A stretch of DNA of 64,000 nucleotides from Zhengitettix transpicula (Eukaryota; Arthropoda; Insecta; Orthoptera; Tetrigidae). Location of the stretch: positions 47,549,639 through 47,613,638 of the forward strand of contig CM073595.1 of the NCBI GenBank assembly GCA_037074705.1, read 5' to 3'. The stretch's first letter is position 1; every line of letters begins with the position of its first letter. A model generated the notes under the pieces. The model did no database searches, was not told the DNA's origin, and worked only from the letters and a program-made list of their open reading frames with translations. Made by a program: the position numbers and the translations under genes. Shown one piece after another: positions 22,094-33,357 of this stretch.

Positions 22094-23540
22094 TATCATC
22101 TTCTTTTTACATCGGTGCATAGTTCATCTAGTGGACTTTAAAAGTTAATTTTTTATTCCATGTTATTCCTAAAATTTTTATGTGCTGGAGGAACTGTATA
22201 TTTCTACCTTCTAATAGTAGCGGTAATTGCGTGATTTTCCTTTTCCTAGAGAAGATAATTGCCCTGGTTTTATCACAACTGAAATTGTACCCTATTTTAG
22301 CGGCCCATGAAGTGATCCTATCCAATGTATTTTGCATTTGTTTCGTTGTCTCTTCTATATTGTAGCCTCTTTTAAACAAAATAATATCATCTGCATATAC
22401 AAGGTGTCAGTTTGGCGGTAGGATGGTAGATTTCAGCTCATTGATGGCTACTATTAAAAGTACTACAATTAGCACTGATCCTTGGGGTATTCGAGAGCGT
22501 GTTGTTAGTCCTTACCATAATATAATGGCAATTAAGTTACTTGTGAACTCAAATACATTCTCCTTTACACCATATATAGAGAGTTAGTTTAATGTTCTGT
22601 CGTATGCTTTATTTATGTCCAGAATGACCGTTAAGACGTGAGCATCTTGCGATAGGACGTCTTTTATCGTATTATCTAGTTCTACAAGCATGGAGGTGGT
22701 CGAATGTTCTTTGCGGAATCCATGTTGATGAGGGTTAATTATATTGTTTATTTCCAAGTACCACATCAGGCGCTTCGCGATGGCTTTCTCAAGTGATTTA
22801 GATATTTTGGAATTGAGCGAGATGGGCCTATAGCTACCGGGAGAAGACGGATTCTTATCTGGTTTTAGGATCGGGATAATAATAGACTTTTGCAATAATA
22901 AGGGAATTGTATGGTTGTTTCAAATCTGGTTCAGGAAAGCGAGGAGTATTTGCATAGCTTCTTCTCGTAAGTTCTTGATGAGCCTGTTTGGTATTGCATC
23001 TAGGCCTTCCGAAGCGTTTTTTGTTTTGTCGATGAAATCCTGCAATTCATTGAGGCTGATATCCTCATTTATTCTATCCAGTCCTTTGAAACATGTGTAA
23101 CTATTTATCCGTCGGTCCGTACTTTCCGTTTATATTTTATGGTGGGTGAATGCACGGTTATAAGAGGCTGTAGAGGAGGTGTTGGCAAAGTGGGACGCCA
23201 AGGCATCCGCAATGCCTTGAGAACTGGTTATCTTTACAGAATCGTCCGTGAGTGACGTTTAACTCCTTTCATGGCTTTGAGTAAAGACCATAGTTCCCTA
23301 GGATTGCCATTTTACTAGTCCAAGCTGCTCTGGCTACATTTCTAGTCGTTCTTCTAAAATTCGACCTAGCCACTTTGAAGGCTATCTTATTGTTGACAGT
23401 AGGGTGCTTCTTATATTTGTTGAGAGCTTCTCTAAACCTATTGTGCGCCTGGGAACAGGCCATAGCTTCCTAATAACGTTTTTGTAATGCCCACATGTTC
23501 CAGACTGGCACATAAATGGTAGGATCACACGAACCAACCT
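22094..23540 (-). pseudogene. LINE reverse transcriptase (Jockey/R1-like) remnant
   Basis: Reading the minus strand from 23540: a pre-RT block (PVWNMWALQKRY, AHNRFREALNKYKKHPT, FRRTTRNVARAAW), then RT motifs IIPILKPDKNPSSPGSYRPI (RT1-2 with PISL), KRLMWYLE...QHGFRKEHSTT (RT3), VILDINKAYDR (RT4, catalytic D replaced by N in the usual FLDIxxAFD), LVYADDIILF (RT5, intact YADD), NFSCDKTRAIIFSRKR, and FLQHIKILGITWNKKLTF. Several stops and frame changes make it a pseudogene. No endonuclease domain is seen upstream, so it is 5'-truncated. The mariner at 20802-22091 is inserted in it, and its downstream part resumes at 20801. Confidence 0.85.
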
Positions 23541-24512
23541 TTCACGCAATGAGCACCTGCGAATGTTATATTTATTCAAGGTTTGTAGGAAAACGAATGC
23601 GCACAATCATGGTATAGAATCCCTACGTTAGTATTATCTCTGTTTCACTTCCAGTGATTCGGACAATACGGGTGACTCACGAGTAAATAAAGAAAACGAC
23701 ACTGCAAAGGAAATGTGAAGCTTCACTACTCACGTAACCACGCAAGCCACGAGCATGATTTCACCTACGAACAGTCTCAAGACAAAAACCTGAGTCACTT
23801 CCTCCAAGGAAAAATGCGTTTTAATTAACTGAGGAGTTTACACACATAAAACCGATGTAATTTGTCACGTTAAATTTGGTTTACTAATTTTCAGTTAAAG
23901 ATTCGACTTCAAATTTTTTTTTGTGTTCTGAAATTTTGCAATCCGTTTCCTTTAAAACAATAATAGTTTTTAATTATAGTCGTGCCGCCGATATGGCAGT
24001 AAGTATATTATTCTGTGATCTGTTGTGCAATCTTCAGGAGATGTTACTACGGTGAAGTCACATCATTTTGCCACTAATAAAGGTATCTATACAAAACCAC
24101 ATAAATGAAAATGCTCTAAAAAATTTCTATACTGTGCACAATGGCCGGCTTATGCATAAAATAACTAACTTTTTAAACAAATTTCAAATGTAACATTATA
24201 AATTACTATGAAAAATCTTACACAAATGCATATAGAGTTAAGTAAGCTGCTATATATGAATATGATTGCAACTGAGTTATGTAAAGTAATTTAAATGTTT
24301 AGGCAAATGTAAAACATAACAGATGTAAGTCGCTAATGACCAACAGGTTAATGCGACTATATACTGTAAATTATATATATATATATATATATGATTGTCC
24401 CTTAGGAAAAGTTGTAAACAGTACGTAAACTTAAAAATAAATATAATTTTCTACTGCCGAAACATCTAAACATTTGGGTCTCCATAGTTTCCTTGAATTA
24501 CATTCTTGTTGA
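23541..24512. other. No gene recognised
   Basis: AT-rich, with a (TA)n run at about 24372-24392. No motifs or splice-site-bounded open frames of note. Confidence 0.4.
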
Positions 24513-24767
24513 ATGTACCGTAAATTTAAAAATTTTGTTGACCCGCAACTGATTCCAGCATTCCTGCATCCGAGAAGTTCGTTTGGAATCGACAGCAAGT
24601 GGAACGAAGATGCAACGAAATTGGCATTGAAAGAGTTAAACGAAAGAGAAAAAGTGGCGACATTACTTAACGTATTCACGGTGTTAACTTTCATGGGCGG
24701 AGTCTCTGCCCACTCCCCTTTCAACAACATCGTATCAAACAAGAATGATATCACAACGCCATGTTGA
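24513..24767 (+). CDS. Unrecognised open frame, 84 codons
   Basis: GC-richer than its flanks, with a soluble, charged middle (SKWNEDATKLALKELNEREK) followed by a hydrophobic stretch (VATLLNVFTVLTFMGGVSA). It has the look of real or formerly real coding sequence, but there is no domain I can name. No in-frame continuation is visible beyond 24767. It lies just before DNA that could be the LTR of the retroelement at 25.45 kb, so it may be part of another transposon. Confidence 0.25.
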   Translation: MYRKFKNFVDPQLIPAFLHPRSSFGIDSKWNEDATKLALKELNEREKVATLLNVFTVLTFMGGVSAHSPFNNIVSNKNDITTPC

Positions 24768-25455
24768 GGCCACGCTCCACCTCCAGTGTGGACATCCCTA
24801 CATCAGCCACCTTCCATTACGGGGGTTAAGGGCCAGACAAATGGTCGTTTATTCCAGTCCTGCGAGTCGTTTCCCAACCCTACATCATATTAGGTAATGA
24901 GTTGTTAGGACAGTATTTTTCTACGCGTTATGGACAGCTTAGATTGACAGCCATCTCTGACCAATGGAATCCGTTCTTGGTACAACAAGAATGATAAGAT
25001 GGAGGGGTGGGAGGGGATAGAGTTTTCACGAATATTTTGCCTGCTTTTGACGAAATAAGTTAGAAAACACCAAACTATGTGAACGATATAATTATTAGGT
25101 ACACCTTTTCGACTACAGCTTGGTGTTCAGGTTAAAGAAAAATAATTTTGATAAAATATCTCGAATAATAAATTTTGCAGACCTAAAATTCCGTGAAGAA
25201 TGCATCCAATGGTTTAATTTTTTTTAAAAAAAGTCAAATATTAACACTATCTGATATATTTGTAGTAGTTTGATCATTATCTGATGGCAGCAAGACTGAA
25301 CCAATGTTTTTTTTAATAATTGTGTAATTAATTTTGTTAAAATTTCATTCATTTGTGAATAAAACAATATATTCACTGGTGCCCATATCCATTACAATTA
25401 ATTCAATTAATTGTCTTCAATTAAAATAAACGTTGGAATAAATCACTACATTAAA

Positions 25456-25468
25456 TGGCGCCCGAACA
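25456..25468 (+). other. Retrotransposon primer-binding site (tRNA-Lys type)
   Basis: TGGCGCCCGAACA matches the 3' end of tRNA-Lys as used by many LTR elements. It lies just after a possible LTR end (CACTACA at 25445-25451) and 173 bases before a gag-like frame. The motif is seen; the LTR boundary is inferred, since no second LTR lies in the window. Confidence 0.65.
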
Positions 25469-25943
25469 AAAGGACATGAATTGTGACGTGAGCAAATGAA
25501 TATATACAGTTTTTGAAGTGTGGGGCGAAATTTTATGACTTTAAACTGTGTATGTTCAGACTGGTGCGTTGTTGGCTTGTTCGAATCGTGCTTTGAGATG
25601 GAATTTTTTTATAATATAAGGTTTCGAAGATGTAGTAACGATGAGTTCGAATGGAAGAAGAGATGACTCTGTAGTGGAGGGACATTTTACACATAACATT
25701 GCATTTAGCTCTCCGAATTTAATTGAACATTCTGAGATTGGATTAGATGGAGAAAATAAGACAAAGGAACAAGAGAAGACGAGTGGAAAAAGCGTTGATA
25801 TCATTCAAAGATTATATGAAATGATGCAGAACGTAAAAGAGAATTTGCAACAAATGAGCAATTTAAGGGAAGAAATTAGGGAGGATTTATCAAAAAATTA
25901 TAGGAGGGAAAAATTAACGAGGTCGAGAGTAAAGGAGAGAGTT

Positions 25944-25953
25944 TAAGAGATAA
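25944..25953. repeat. SINE target-site duplication, left
   Basis: TAAGAGATAA, repeated exactly at 26212-26221 on the far side of the SINE. Confidence 0.85.
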
Positions 25954-26211
25954 ACTAAACTTAGTAACTCCTTGGCTCGACAGCCCATGAAGGGCCTTGG
26001 CCTACCGAGACGGCTGCCAGACTGTCATCTTACTTGACACATTCTGGATTTAGGAGTGACACCTGGTCAAGGTGTCGATTCTCCCACAGCCTTAACCCCA
26101 GTTTTCTTGACCAGGACGAACACAAACATCCACGCCCATGCCGGGATCGAAACCGGAACCTCTGTGATGCGAGGCAATGGCGCTGGCCACTACACCACAG
26201 CAGGCCGGCTA
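25954..26211 (-). mobile_element. tRNA-derived SINE copy 2 (complete, 258 bp)
   Basis: Flanked by a perfect 10-bp duplication. On the minus strand the head reads GCCGGCCTGCTGTGGTGTAG with A box TGTAGTGGCCAGCG and B box GGTTTCGATCCC, so it has an internal Pol III promoter. The body includes GACAGTCTGGCAGCCGTCTC and a conserved GGCCCTTCATGGGCTGTCGAG-type tail (split here). Copies at 2002-2206 and, as a 3' part in the opposite orientation, at 53800-53915 define the family. Confidence 0.9.
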
Positions 26212-26221
26212 TAAGAGATAA
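26212..26221. repeat. SINE target-site duplication, right
   Basis: TAAGAGATAA, identical to 25944-25953. Confidence 0.85.
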
Positions 26222-27055
26222 TCAGCAGCATGAAATTCAGAAGAATTTAAGTTTGGCAGAACCGTCGGAAAATAAAATTAATGAAGATTCTAAGTATAAC
26301 GTATTGCCTGAATTACTTGACAATTTTGAAATTTCACATTTCTAATACCTTAAAAATAATTGTGCCAAGGAATGCAGTGAATATTCAAGCTATTCAGGGA
26401 ATCAAAATACCATAATGGATAGGAAAGATCTGAATATTAATTTGTTGAACAACAAAGGATTATTGTCTTTAAATGAAGAACCATATAAATGTGACAAGAA
26501 TAATATTAATACGAATACTGGAATTGGTAATATTAAGGCTCCATCTTTCACAGTGAAACATGGTAATGTACTTGAGAATGTCTGTTCAGAAAGTAAAAAA
26601 TCTTAATTAGAAAGCAGAATAATAGAAATTGAATCGTGTAAAACCTCATACAATGAATGCAGTGAAGATTTTAACAATAAATTCCAATTGACATTCCAGT
26701 GAAATAATAAATCTGATACTTAAAGAAGCTTACAATTCACAGAATTGGACTACATTTGCTGGTTTTCATGGGAAAATTATATATATTTATATTTATATTA
26801 AGAAACTGAAGAACATGACTGATGGAAAAACAATTGAAAGTGTTTTAAAGGGATCCACCGAATCACATATACCTGACGGTGTAGAGGGAACTAGTGAGCA
26901 GAAGAGTGTAAGCAAGAAAAAAAAACTGTTTGTTATGTTGTTTTCATCACATTGGAAGTTAAAGAGAGGTTTATTTAATGTGTATCTGACAATGAAACGT
27001 TTAACAATGATTGTGTTAGTAGTAATGGTCGTCATATTGTCCGAAAATTAGAAGT

Positions 27056-29334
27056 TCATTTACATAAATTTGATCCAGGTGGATTGATATCAGATATTTT
27101 TTCTGATTCTCAAACACTTAACTCATGGCAATATCTTATAATAAAGATATCTTGATAGTAAATGATGATCAATCTTACAAAAAAAATCAATATATAAACA
27201 GCCAATAGAAATTATTAATGTTACAAGAATATCAGAAAATACAAATATATTTGACAATTATATTAAGAATATTTATGAAAAACTTGGTGCATGAGAATTG
27301 GATGCTTTTAACTATTTTATCTTTTTATTATTTAATCTGTGACGGAACCGGGGAAACCAATTTCTTTAAATGGATTGTAGGGATACTCGAACGCAACACA
27401 GTCTGTACTCACTTGCGGTAATTACCCGTGTTTTATTTTGTGCTCGGATTGTGACTGAGAATATTCTATAGTTCAACAGTGTTCAATAACACCAGGAACC
27501 AGAGTCGTCAAATTCACATTGATTCAATTTAGAATTCATGATTTTATTTAAGTGCGTGTTGTTATTGAACTCTGTCGAAAAATTGTATGTAAACATGATC
27601 GACAGTTGGTATGCATACAACAATTTGAGTATTACAATTTTTATTTTTGCTTTCCTGTTAGAAGTATTGACTTTATACTAAACGATCAATTTTGTAAGTA
27701 AAATAACCAAAATCTTTGTACGTATACTAATTAGTAATGAAATAATGAAAAAAAAAATATTTTTATGATACACGAATAAAAGCTTTGGACATTTCCTACT
27801 CTCTCGCATTGATTTCTGTCTCGACAAACTGTGTGATTAGCAGTAGGAACGTTTTAACTAGATAATATGTTATGACAGTGGATTATAATAATACTTTCTG
27901 ATTGAAAACCTGTGCAGAAAACTGTATTTTTATCGACCTATTCATTTCCTTCCCATTACAAGCTAAGTATTTGCGCGATTATTACCGAAATGGATCTATG
28001 CAGATCTTGTTTTTTTTTTTAGTCTACTAAAAAATAAAAAAAATTGGTATTGGAGGTGCATCATTCAACAGACCATCAACCGGAATAAAAATTCGCAAAG
28101 ATAAAGAATTCCCAGGCGTCTCCCACGTTTACGACCAGGCATGACAAACAGGCTTGTTTTTCAGAATAAAATACAATTCTTCCAGCAACTAAAACTTTTT
28201 AATTAAATCATACCTACCAAACAGACATTTCCAATTAATTCAGATGTCCTTCAGGGTAACGTTCTGGGATCACTGCTTTCCTAATGTACACACAATTAAA
28301 GATTCTATATCTAAAAGAACGCCTCGATTCGCTTATTAACTGGAACATTCGATGGCGTGCAAAAAAAAAAGGAGTCCGCATTATATTCACCACATAACAA
28401 TTGTAAATATGAACAATACAAACATTTCCACTGTAAAACAAATGATGTGTCCTTCTCGACCATTGACTAACTTTCTTTTAATCAATTCTTCTACAAAAAA
28501 CAATAATTTCGAAATATGAATTGAACCAGCAAACAAGTTTTTATTCTACTTGGTTAAAACAATGGGAATAACGGGTACGTTTGTCAGTACTTATTAAATT
28601 GACCAGTTGTAGACAGACAAATACCGGTTTTGTTATTATAGAACAAAGGCTTTCCCGGTCTATGTGATTCACAAGACGTTCTGGGGATTGCAACGGGTGC
28701 ATGACGGTGCGACGGCGGTCACTGCCTGTATCTTCAAGTAAAGTCAACATCTTCCATGTAAAAATAAGATGCAAATCTTTAAAAAAAAGTGAATATTCCA
28801 GGTGAGGAAATAAAAAAATAATTAAAAACATTTTTCAAAATAAAGCAAATAAATGTATAGTTAACGGTTGGCAATAATAATTTCACTGGAACGTAATTAA
28901 GATGCACATATTTTAAATAAGTGAATGTGAACAATGAAACGTTGTTTAATTTTACATAAATAAATTCTTTTTTCTGACTTAAAATTGGCTGAAATTCAGC
29001 TTCAGCTTCATTAAAACTAACTCTGGAATTCAATCTATAATAACAATTGAGAGTAGAATGATCTTACATTTGTAGACACAACTTCCAGATATACATTAGT
29101 TATATCCACAATGTATTATCCAGAAATTGTTACGACAAATGATTGGCATTTCCAGTAAATCTCGTTGAATTCTCTGATGGTTCTGTAGTAACTTAAAACT
29201 ATGAAATATAACAAAAAAAATTGTTGAACTGTTTCAATGGTTGAAATAAAAATAGAAATACCAATGTTTTTCACCTGTTATGTACAAGTTCTTCCTTCCT
29301 TGCGCAGGTAAGCCATTTACTCTTTTATCTCAGG
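27056..29334. other. No gene recognised
   Basis: AT-rich. A block at 27340-27430 (GACGGAACCGGGGAAACCAA...CGAACGCAACACAG) and one at 28640-28740 (GACCGCCGTCGCACCGTCAT on the minus strand) are GC-richer and may be old transposon pieces. Nothing can be named. Confidence 0.35.
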
Positions 29335-29560
29335 TTATATTCTAGCGCCGACTTGATTTTTGGGAATAGGAAGAAATCACACGGCGCGAGATCAAGGGAA
29401 CAACGAGGATGTTCGACGAATGTGATGATTTTCACAGCTATGGATTACTTGACTGTGATTAGGGGCATTGTCGTGATGCAAGATCCACCTGATTCTTCCA
29501 CAATTCACAATATAAAATTCTTCATTGAGTCCTAGAAGAATGCGGTCTAGTGAATTGTAG
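29335..29560 (-). pseudogene. Second mariner-type transposase fragment
   Basis: Minus strand carries RIRWILHHDNAP (second catalytic D block) and, after a short frame-broken gap, DLAPCDFF/LPIPKIKSALE-like residues. Only about 70 codons of the catalytic domain remain. It is more diverged than the 20.8-kb copy and has a different surrounding sequence, so it is a separate, older insertion. Confidence 0.65.
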
Positions 29561-29594
29561 GTGAGTCTTGCTAAGGATGGAGAATTTTCGTGCC

Positions 29595-29682
29595 TGTCCT
29601 GGAGTCGAATCGGATAGCTAAGTGGTAGAGAGCGTCCGCGAAACAAGTGGCGGTCCTGTGTTCGATTCTCCGTACTCATTAT
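29595..29682 (+). mobile_element. tRNA-like SINE head (second family)
   Basis: GGATAGCTAAGTGGTAGAG (A box) and GTCCTGTGTTCGATTCTCC (B box GTTCGATTC) are spaced as in a tRNA. The acceptor stem cannot be formed by the flanks and the anticodon arm is poor, so it is a tRNA-derived SINE or pseudo-tRNA, not a working tRNA gene. Confidence 0.55.
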
Positions 29683-30529
29683 TTAATTCAGTCTCATGAC
29701 CTATCTGACTGAGCTCCGTTTGGAAGCTACTCTGTCTGTTATTGAATTAATAAAATTAAATCAAAGAAAGTCAATTAAAGATAGCTTCATCTTAAAAAAA
29801 TATAATTTAATATATTATCGAAATATTGAGACAATTATATACTCAGTATAAAAAACGGACCCATAAAATAACCGAATTTTTAATTTTAAAAATAAATTAA
29901 ATTCTTACGGTAAAATTAGAGGTGTTTACGGCTGACAAGAGCCATGTTCAGTTGTTAAACCATTAAAATATGTATGCCGAAGACAATGTGTTTTTATTTA
30001 TTACTGATTAAAGTTGGTCGCAGCGATTACCACGTGTTTGATTGACGTGCAATTAACATTTATAACGATCAACTTATTTAGGAAATTCACTAACATGCTC
30101 CTGTGTTTACCAGCTGAAAGCTCATGTAATATTTTGAAATTAAAGAACTGGAGACTGTGGAACTTTGTCTACCTTCTACTAAAACAAAAATATTCTTAAC
30201 AGTTTGATAAAATCCTGTATTGAAAAAAATCGTATAATATTTAATATGTAACATACTAATATAATAAACAAACGATTGAACCAAAATAAAATAATAAAAA
30301 TGACTTACGTCGTTGAATCTTCATGTTACACTCACATAAGTAAAAGGAAGAAACGTCAGCATCTGTAAAAATAATAGAGTGAATGAATGCCGTGAAATAT
30401 TGACGCAAAAAGACGCCTGTAGAATTTAATAAAGGATTAACTGAAACAATAATTCGGTACTTTGATCATTATTCCCAATTTGAAGAAAAGCTGGTGTGGA
30501 AATAGGAGAGTTACATATTTTTCGTCACA

Positions 30530-30860
30530 GTGTTATAAAATACCATTAGTGGTATATACAACGGTATAACCAAACACTGTAACAACTCTGAAAATTATTT
30601 TCAGAGTTCTTATAAATTTCGTGGGTTTTACGTGCAAATGGGGATTACTTAAATTTTAAGCAAATATTTCTACGCAGAGTGAACAATTGGTGTTAGTGAC
30701 ACTTTTTATCACACACTTATGATGCGATATTGATTTTATAAAAAAAATTCGCACCAAAATGGTGTAACCACAAATGCCCAATTAGTAAGAATAGCTCGAT
30801 GAAGCAGATGAAAGTCTACGTAGAAGATTTAGCGGCGCCCATCAATCAGATTTTTAAATT
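30530..30860 (-). repeat. G-type exon-like unit at the left end of the array
   Basis: Homologous to 52640-52950 and 56060-56375 (shared GGTATATACAA, TCAGAATGATAATTA-like, TTGGTGTTAGTGACACTTTT, GAAAATCTACG..GAA, TTTAGC(A/G)GCGCC). In the other two copies the minus strand has YAG before GCGCTGCTA. Here that site has drifted to GGG, so this end copy looks dead. Confidence 0.6.
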
Positions 30861-32107
30861 AAGCAAAATAAATATATAGATAAATACGTAAGCTGATATG
30901 TTTCCTTAAAATTGTAAAATTGTTAAATATAATAAATACTGCGAATCGGTCAACATTACCCACAAGCTATTAAGATGCATATTTACCTGTATTTGTCATA
31001 AGTATCATAACAACCGAAATGAAAGTAACACTAAGTTGGTAATTAAAAGTAAAATGATGTTATATCTGCTGAATTTTAGGGAAAGAAATGTGCAGCATAA
31101 GAAACGATCAATGATTTCCATTTGTAGTACGTATCACCAGAAGCGCCTAGAAGATTAAAAATGTGTGTATAAACGACATGAACGGATTCATATGTTTAAT
31201 AGAACAAATATTGAATGAATTGTTAATACGCGCAATATGACCACTGAACATTTACAAAGCATTGAATAAAAAAACGATTTTTTAATAGTAGTTTATGGTC
31301 GTGTCAGCTGATAACTTGAAAACGATTTAAATGTATATGTAAACAGTATCCAAATATAGGAAGCATAATTATCAATTGTGAAAGTAACGCTGTTTTGATA
31401 AGTAAGAGTATAATGATGTTACACTTTACGAATCTATATCTTGGCTTTCATTGGTAAAATAGACAATGAGAGACATAGATACAGGAACAACAAAAGATTG
31501 TCACTTACCATCCATATCACGAGGATCGCCTAGAACATAAATTATGAATGTAAAAACGTCAAGCAGTTATTATCACAATTGATATAAAAAGTATTGGGAG
31601 GTATTTATGAAGCAGTCGAAATTATAAACGATTAATTAATTTCTATTTATTTGTGCTTAAGTATCTAAATATAGGAATAATAATTACACGTGTGGAAATT
31701 ACAGTTAGTAGAAAAATTAAAAGTAAAATGATGTTATACCTGATGAATCACTTTTTGGATATTCATTGGTGACAAGGAATTAAATGTGAAGCATGAGGAA
31801 CGATCAATGATTTCCATTTGTATTATCACCAGATGCGCCTAGAAAATAAAAATGAATGTATAACAGTAAAGCACGTATTTTTATATTAAATAATACAATT
31901 ACTATAAGCAATTTCAGTATCACCGACGAACTTTTATGAAGCATTAAGTAAAGTAACCGATTTTAATAGTAGTTTATGGTCATTTCAAATGAAAACTTGT
32001 ATAATTGATTTTATTGAATTTGTCAGGCAGCATCTAAATATAGGAATCATAATTATCCATGTGAAAGTAACGCTGTATTAATAATTAATAGTAGAATGAT
32101 GTTACAC

Positions 32108-32212
32108 TTGTGGAATCTGTATCTGGGCTTTCATTGGTAAAATAGACAATGAGAGGCCTAGATACAGGGACAACAAATGATTGCCATTTGCGGTCCATAT
32201 CACGATATGCGC
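32108..32212 (-). ncRNA. B-class hairpin exon (type copy)
   Basis: 105 nt between TTTTAG|GCGC (right) and CCACAA|GTGTAAC (left). It contains a 71-nt hairpin (32107-32177). On the plus strand, arm TTGTGGAATCTGTATCTGGG pairs with CCTAGATACAGGGACAACAA, with a clamp TTTCATTG/CAATGAGA and a 10-nt loop GTAAAATAGA. Beyond it, a small second stem CAAATG/CATTTG frames ATTGC. Arm length (~28 bp) and loop are in the pre-miRNA range. One frame is open across the exon, but homologues in the same register carry stops, so I favour RNA. No transcript evidence. Confidence 0.6.
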
Positions 32213-33252
32213 CTAAAACTTAAATAATTCATGTATAAATGTCAAGCACTTATTAGTGGCTTTAATATAAACTCTATTATGACGTAATTCTGAAGCAGTA
32301 CCGAAGATAAAATTAAATTATTAATATGCATTTTCTAATAAAATATTCACATGCAATTGTCACGTTAATATCTAAATATAGGAAAAATAATTACCCCTGT
32401 GAAAGTAATGCTGTATTGATAATTAAGAGTAGAATGATAATACACTTGTTGAATCGCATTCTGAGGTTTCACTTGTAAAATAGACAATGAAATACCCAGA
32501 AAGCGATTCAACAAATTATTGACATTTGCGGTCCATATCACGAAAAGCGCCTGGAACATAAATAATGAATGGTTAAACGACATGCACGTATTATTACAAT
32601 TAATATAAAGGTTTTCTACATAATTCTGAATCTGTTAAAATTATACAAAAACGTTATGAATGTACAAACGACGTGCTCTTATTATTAAGATTATTAATAA
32701 AAAGTATTGTTACGAAACTAAGAAAAAGTCAAAGTTAACGGTGAATTATTTAACCTATTTTGGAAAAAATAATTGGCATTTATTTATTATTTAGTGTATA
32801 ATATAGGAATAATAATTACACGTGCAGAAATTACACATAATTGAAAAATTGTAATATTAAAATGATGTTATACCTGATGAATTACTTTTTGGATATTAAT
32901 TGGTGACATAGGGAATGAAATGTGCAGCATGAGGAACGATCAATGATTTCCATTAATTGTATCACCAGTTGCGCCTAGAAAATTAAAAAATGAATTAACA
33001 CAGGACATGTATCATTGTTAATATAATAAAACAAATATAGTACGCATTTTTTGAACACTCAGTATAATCGACGAACATTTATGACGCATTAAGTAAAACA
33101 ATCGATTATTTAATACGAGTTTATTTTCCTTTATACTGACAACTAATAAACGATTTAAATGTATATGCCTGGTAGTAGATAAATATAGGTATCATAATTA
33201 CCTCTGTGAAAATGACGCTTGTCAGATATTTACGAGTAGAATAATGTGACAC

Positions 33253-33357
33253 TTGTGGAATCTCTATCTGGGTTTTCATTGGTAAAATAGACAATGAGGT
33301 ACCAAGATAAATACACAACAAATGAATGTCGTTTATGGTCCATACCACGAGATGCTC
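33253..33357 (-). ncRNA. Bm-class hairpin exon
   Basis: Again exactly 105 nt, bounded by TTCTAG|GAGC and CCACAA|GTGTCAC. The arm CTCTATCTGGGTTTTCATTG faces CAATGAGGTACCAAGATAAA. Close relatives at 36.7 and 40.5 kb belong to duplicated blocks (33.0-34.1, 36.4-37.3 and 40.2-41.3 kb). Confidence 0.55.

Larger units (their letters stand above)
25641..27055 (+). pseudogene. LTR retrotransposon gag-like region, decayed
   Basis: Downstream of the tRNA-Lys-type PBS. First frame (25641-25946): about 100 residues, acidic then a coiled-coil-like stretch (IIQRLYEMMQNVKENLQQMS, EIREDLSKNYRRE), as in N-terminal Gag of insect Gypsy-like elements. It ends at a stop just before a SINE insertion (25954-26211). 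Related lysine/asparagine-rich fragments resume at 26222-26345, 26415-26606 and 26815-27051 with stops between them. No zinc knuckle, protease or RT was found in the window, so only the 5' part is present or recognisable. Confidence 0.5.

Noticed and set aside
24762..25452. Complete 5' LTR (TGTTG...ACTACA) for the gag region
   Set aside because: Ends look plausible, but no second LTR or duplication is present to confirm them; only the PBS is reported.
29595..29682. Functional tRNA gene
   Set aside because: A and B boxes are present but acceptor and anticodon stems do not form; better explained as a SINE head.
33121..33348. ~75-codon minus-strand open frame, with near-identical partner at 36566-36793 and 65-70-codon relatives at 39688 and 42915
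   Set aside because: They start inside the 105-nt island and run through the donor into the intron-like part. Sister units have stops in this frame, so they are by-products of unit duplication, not separate genes.
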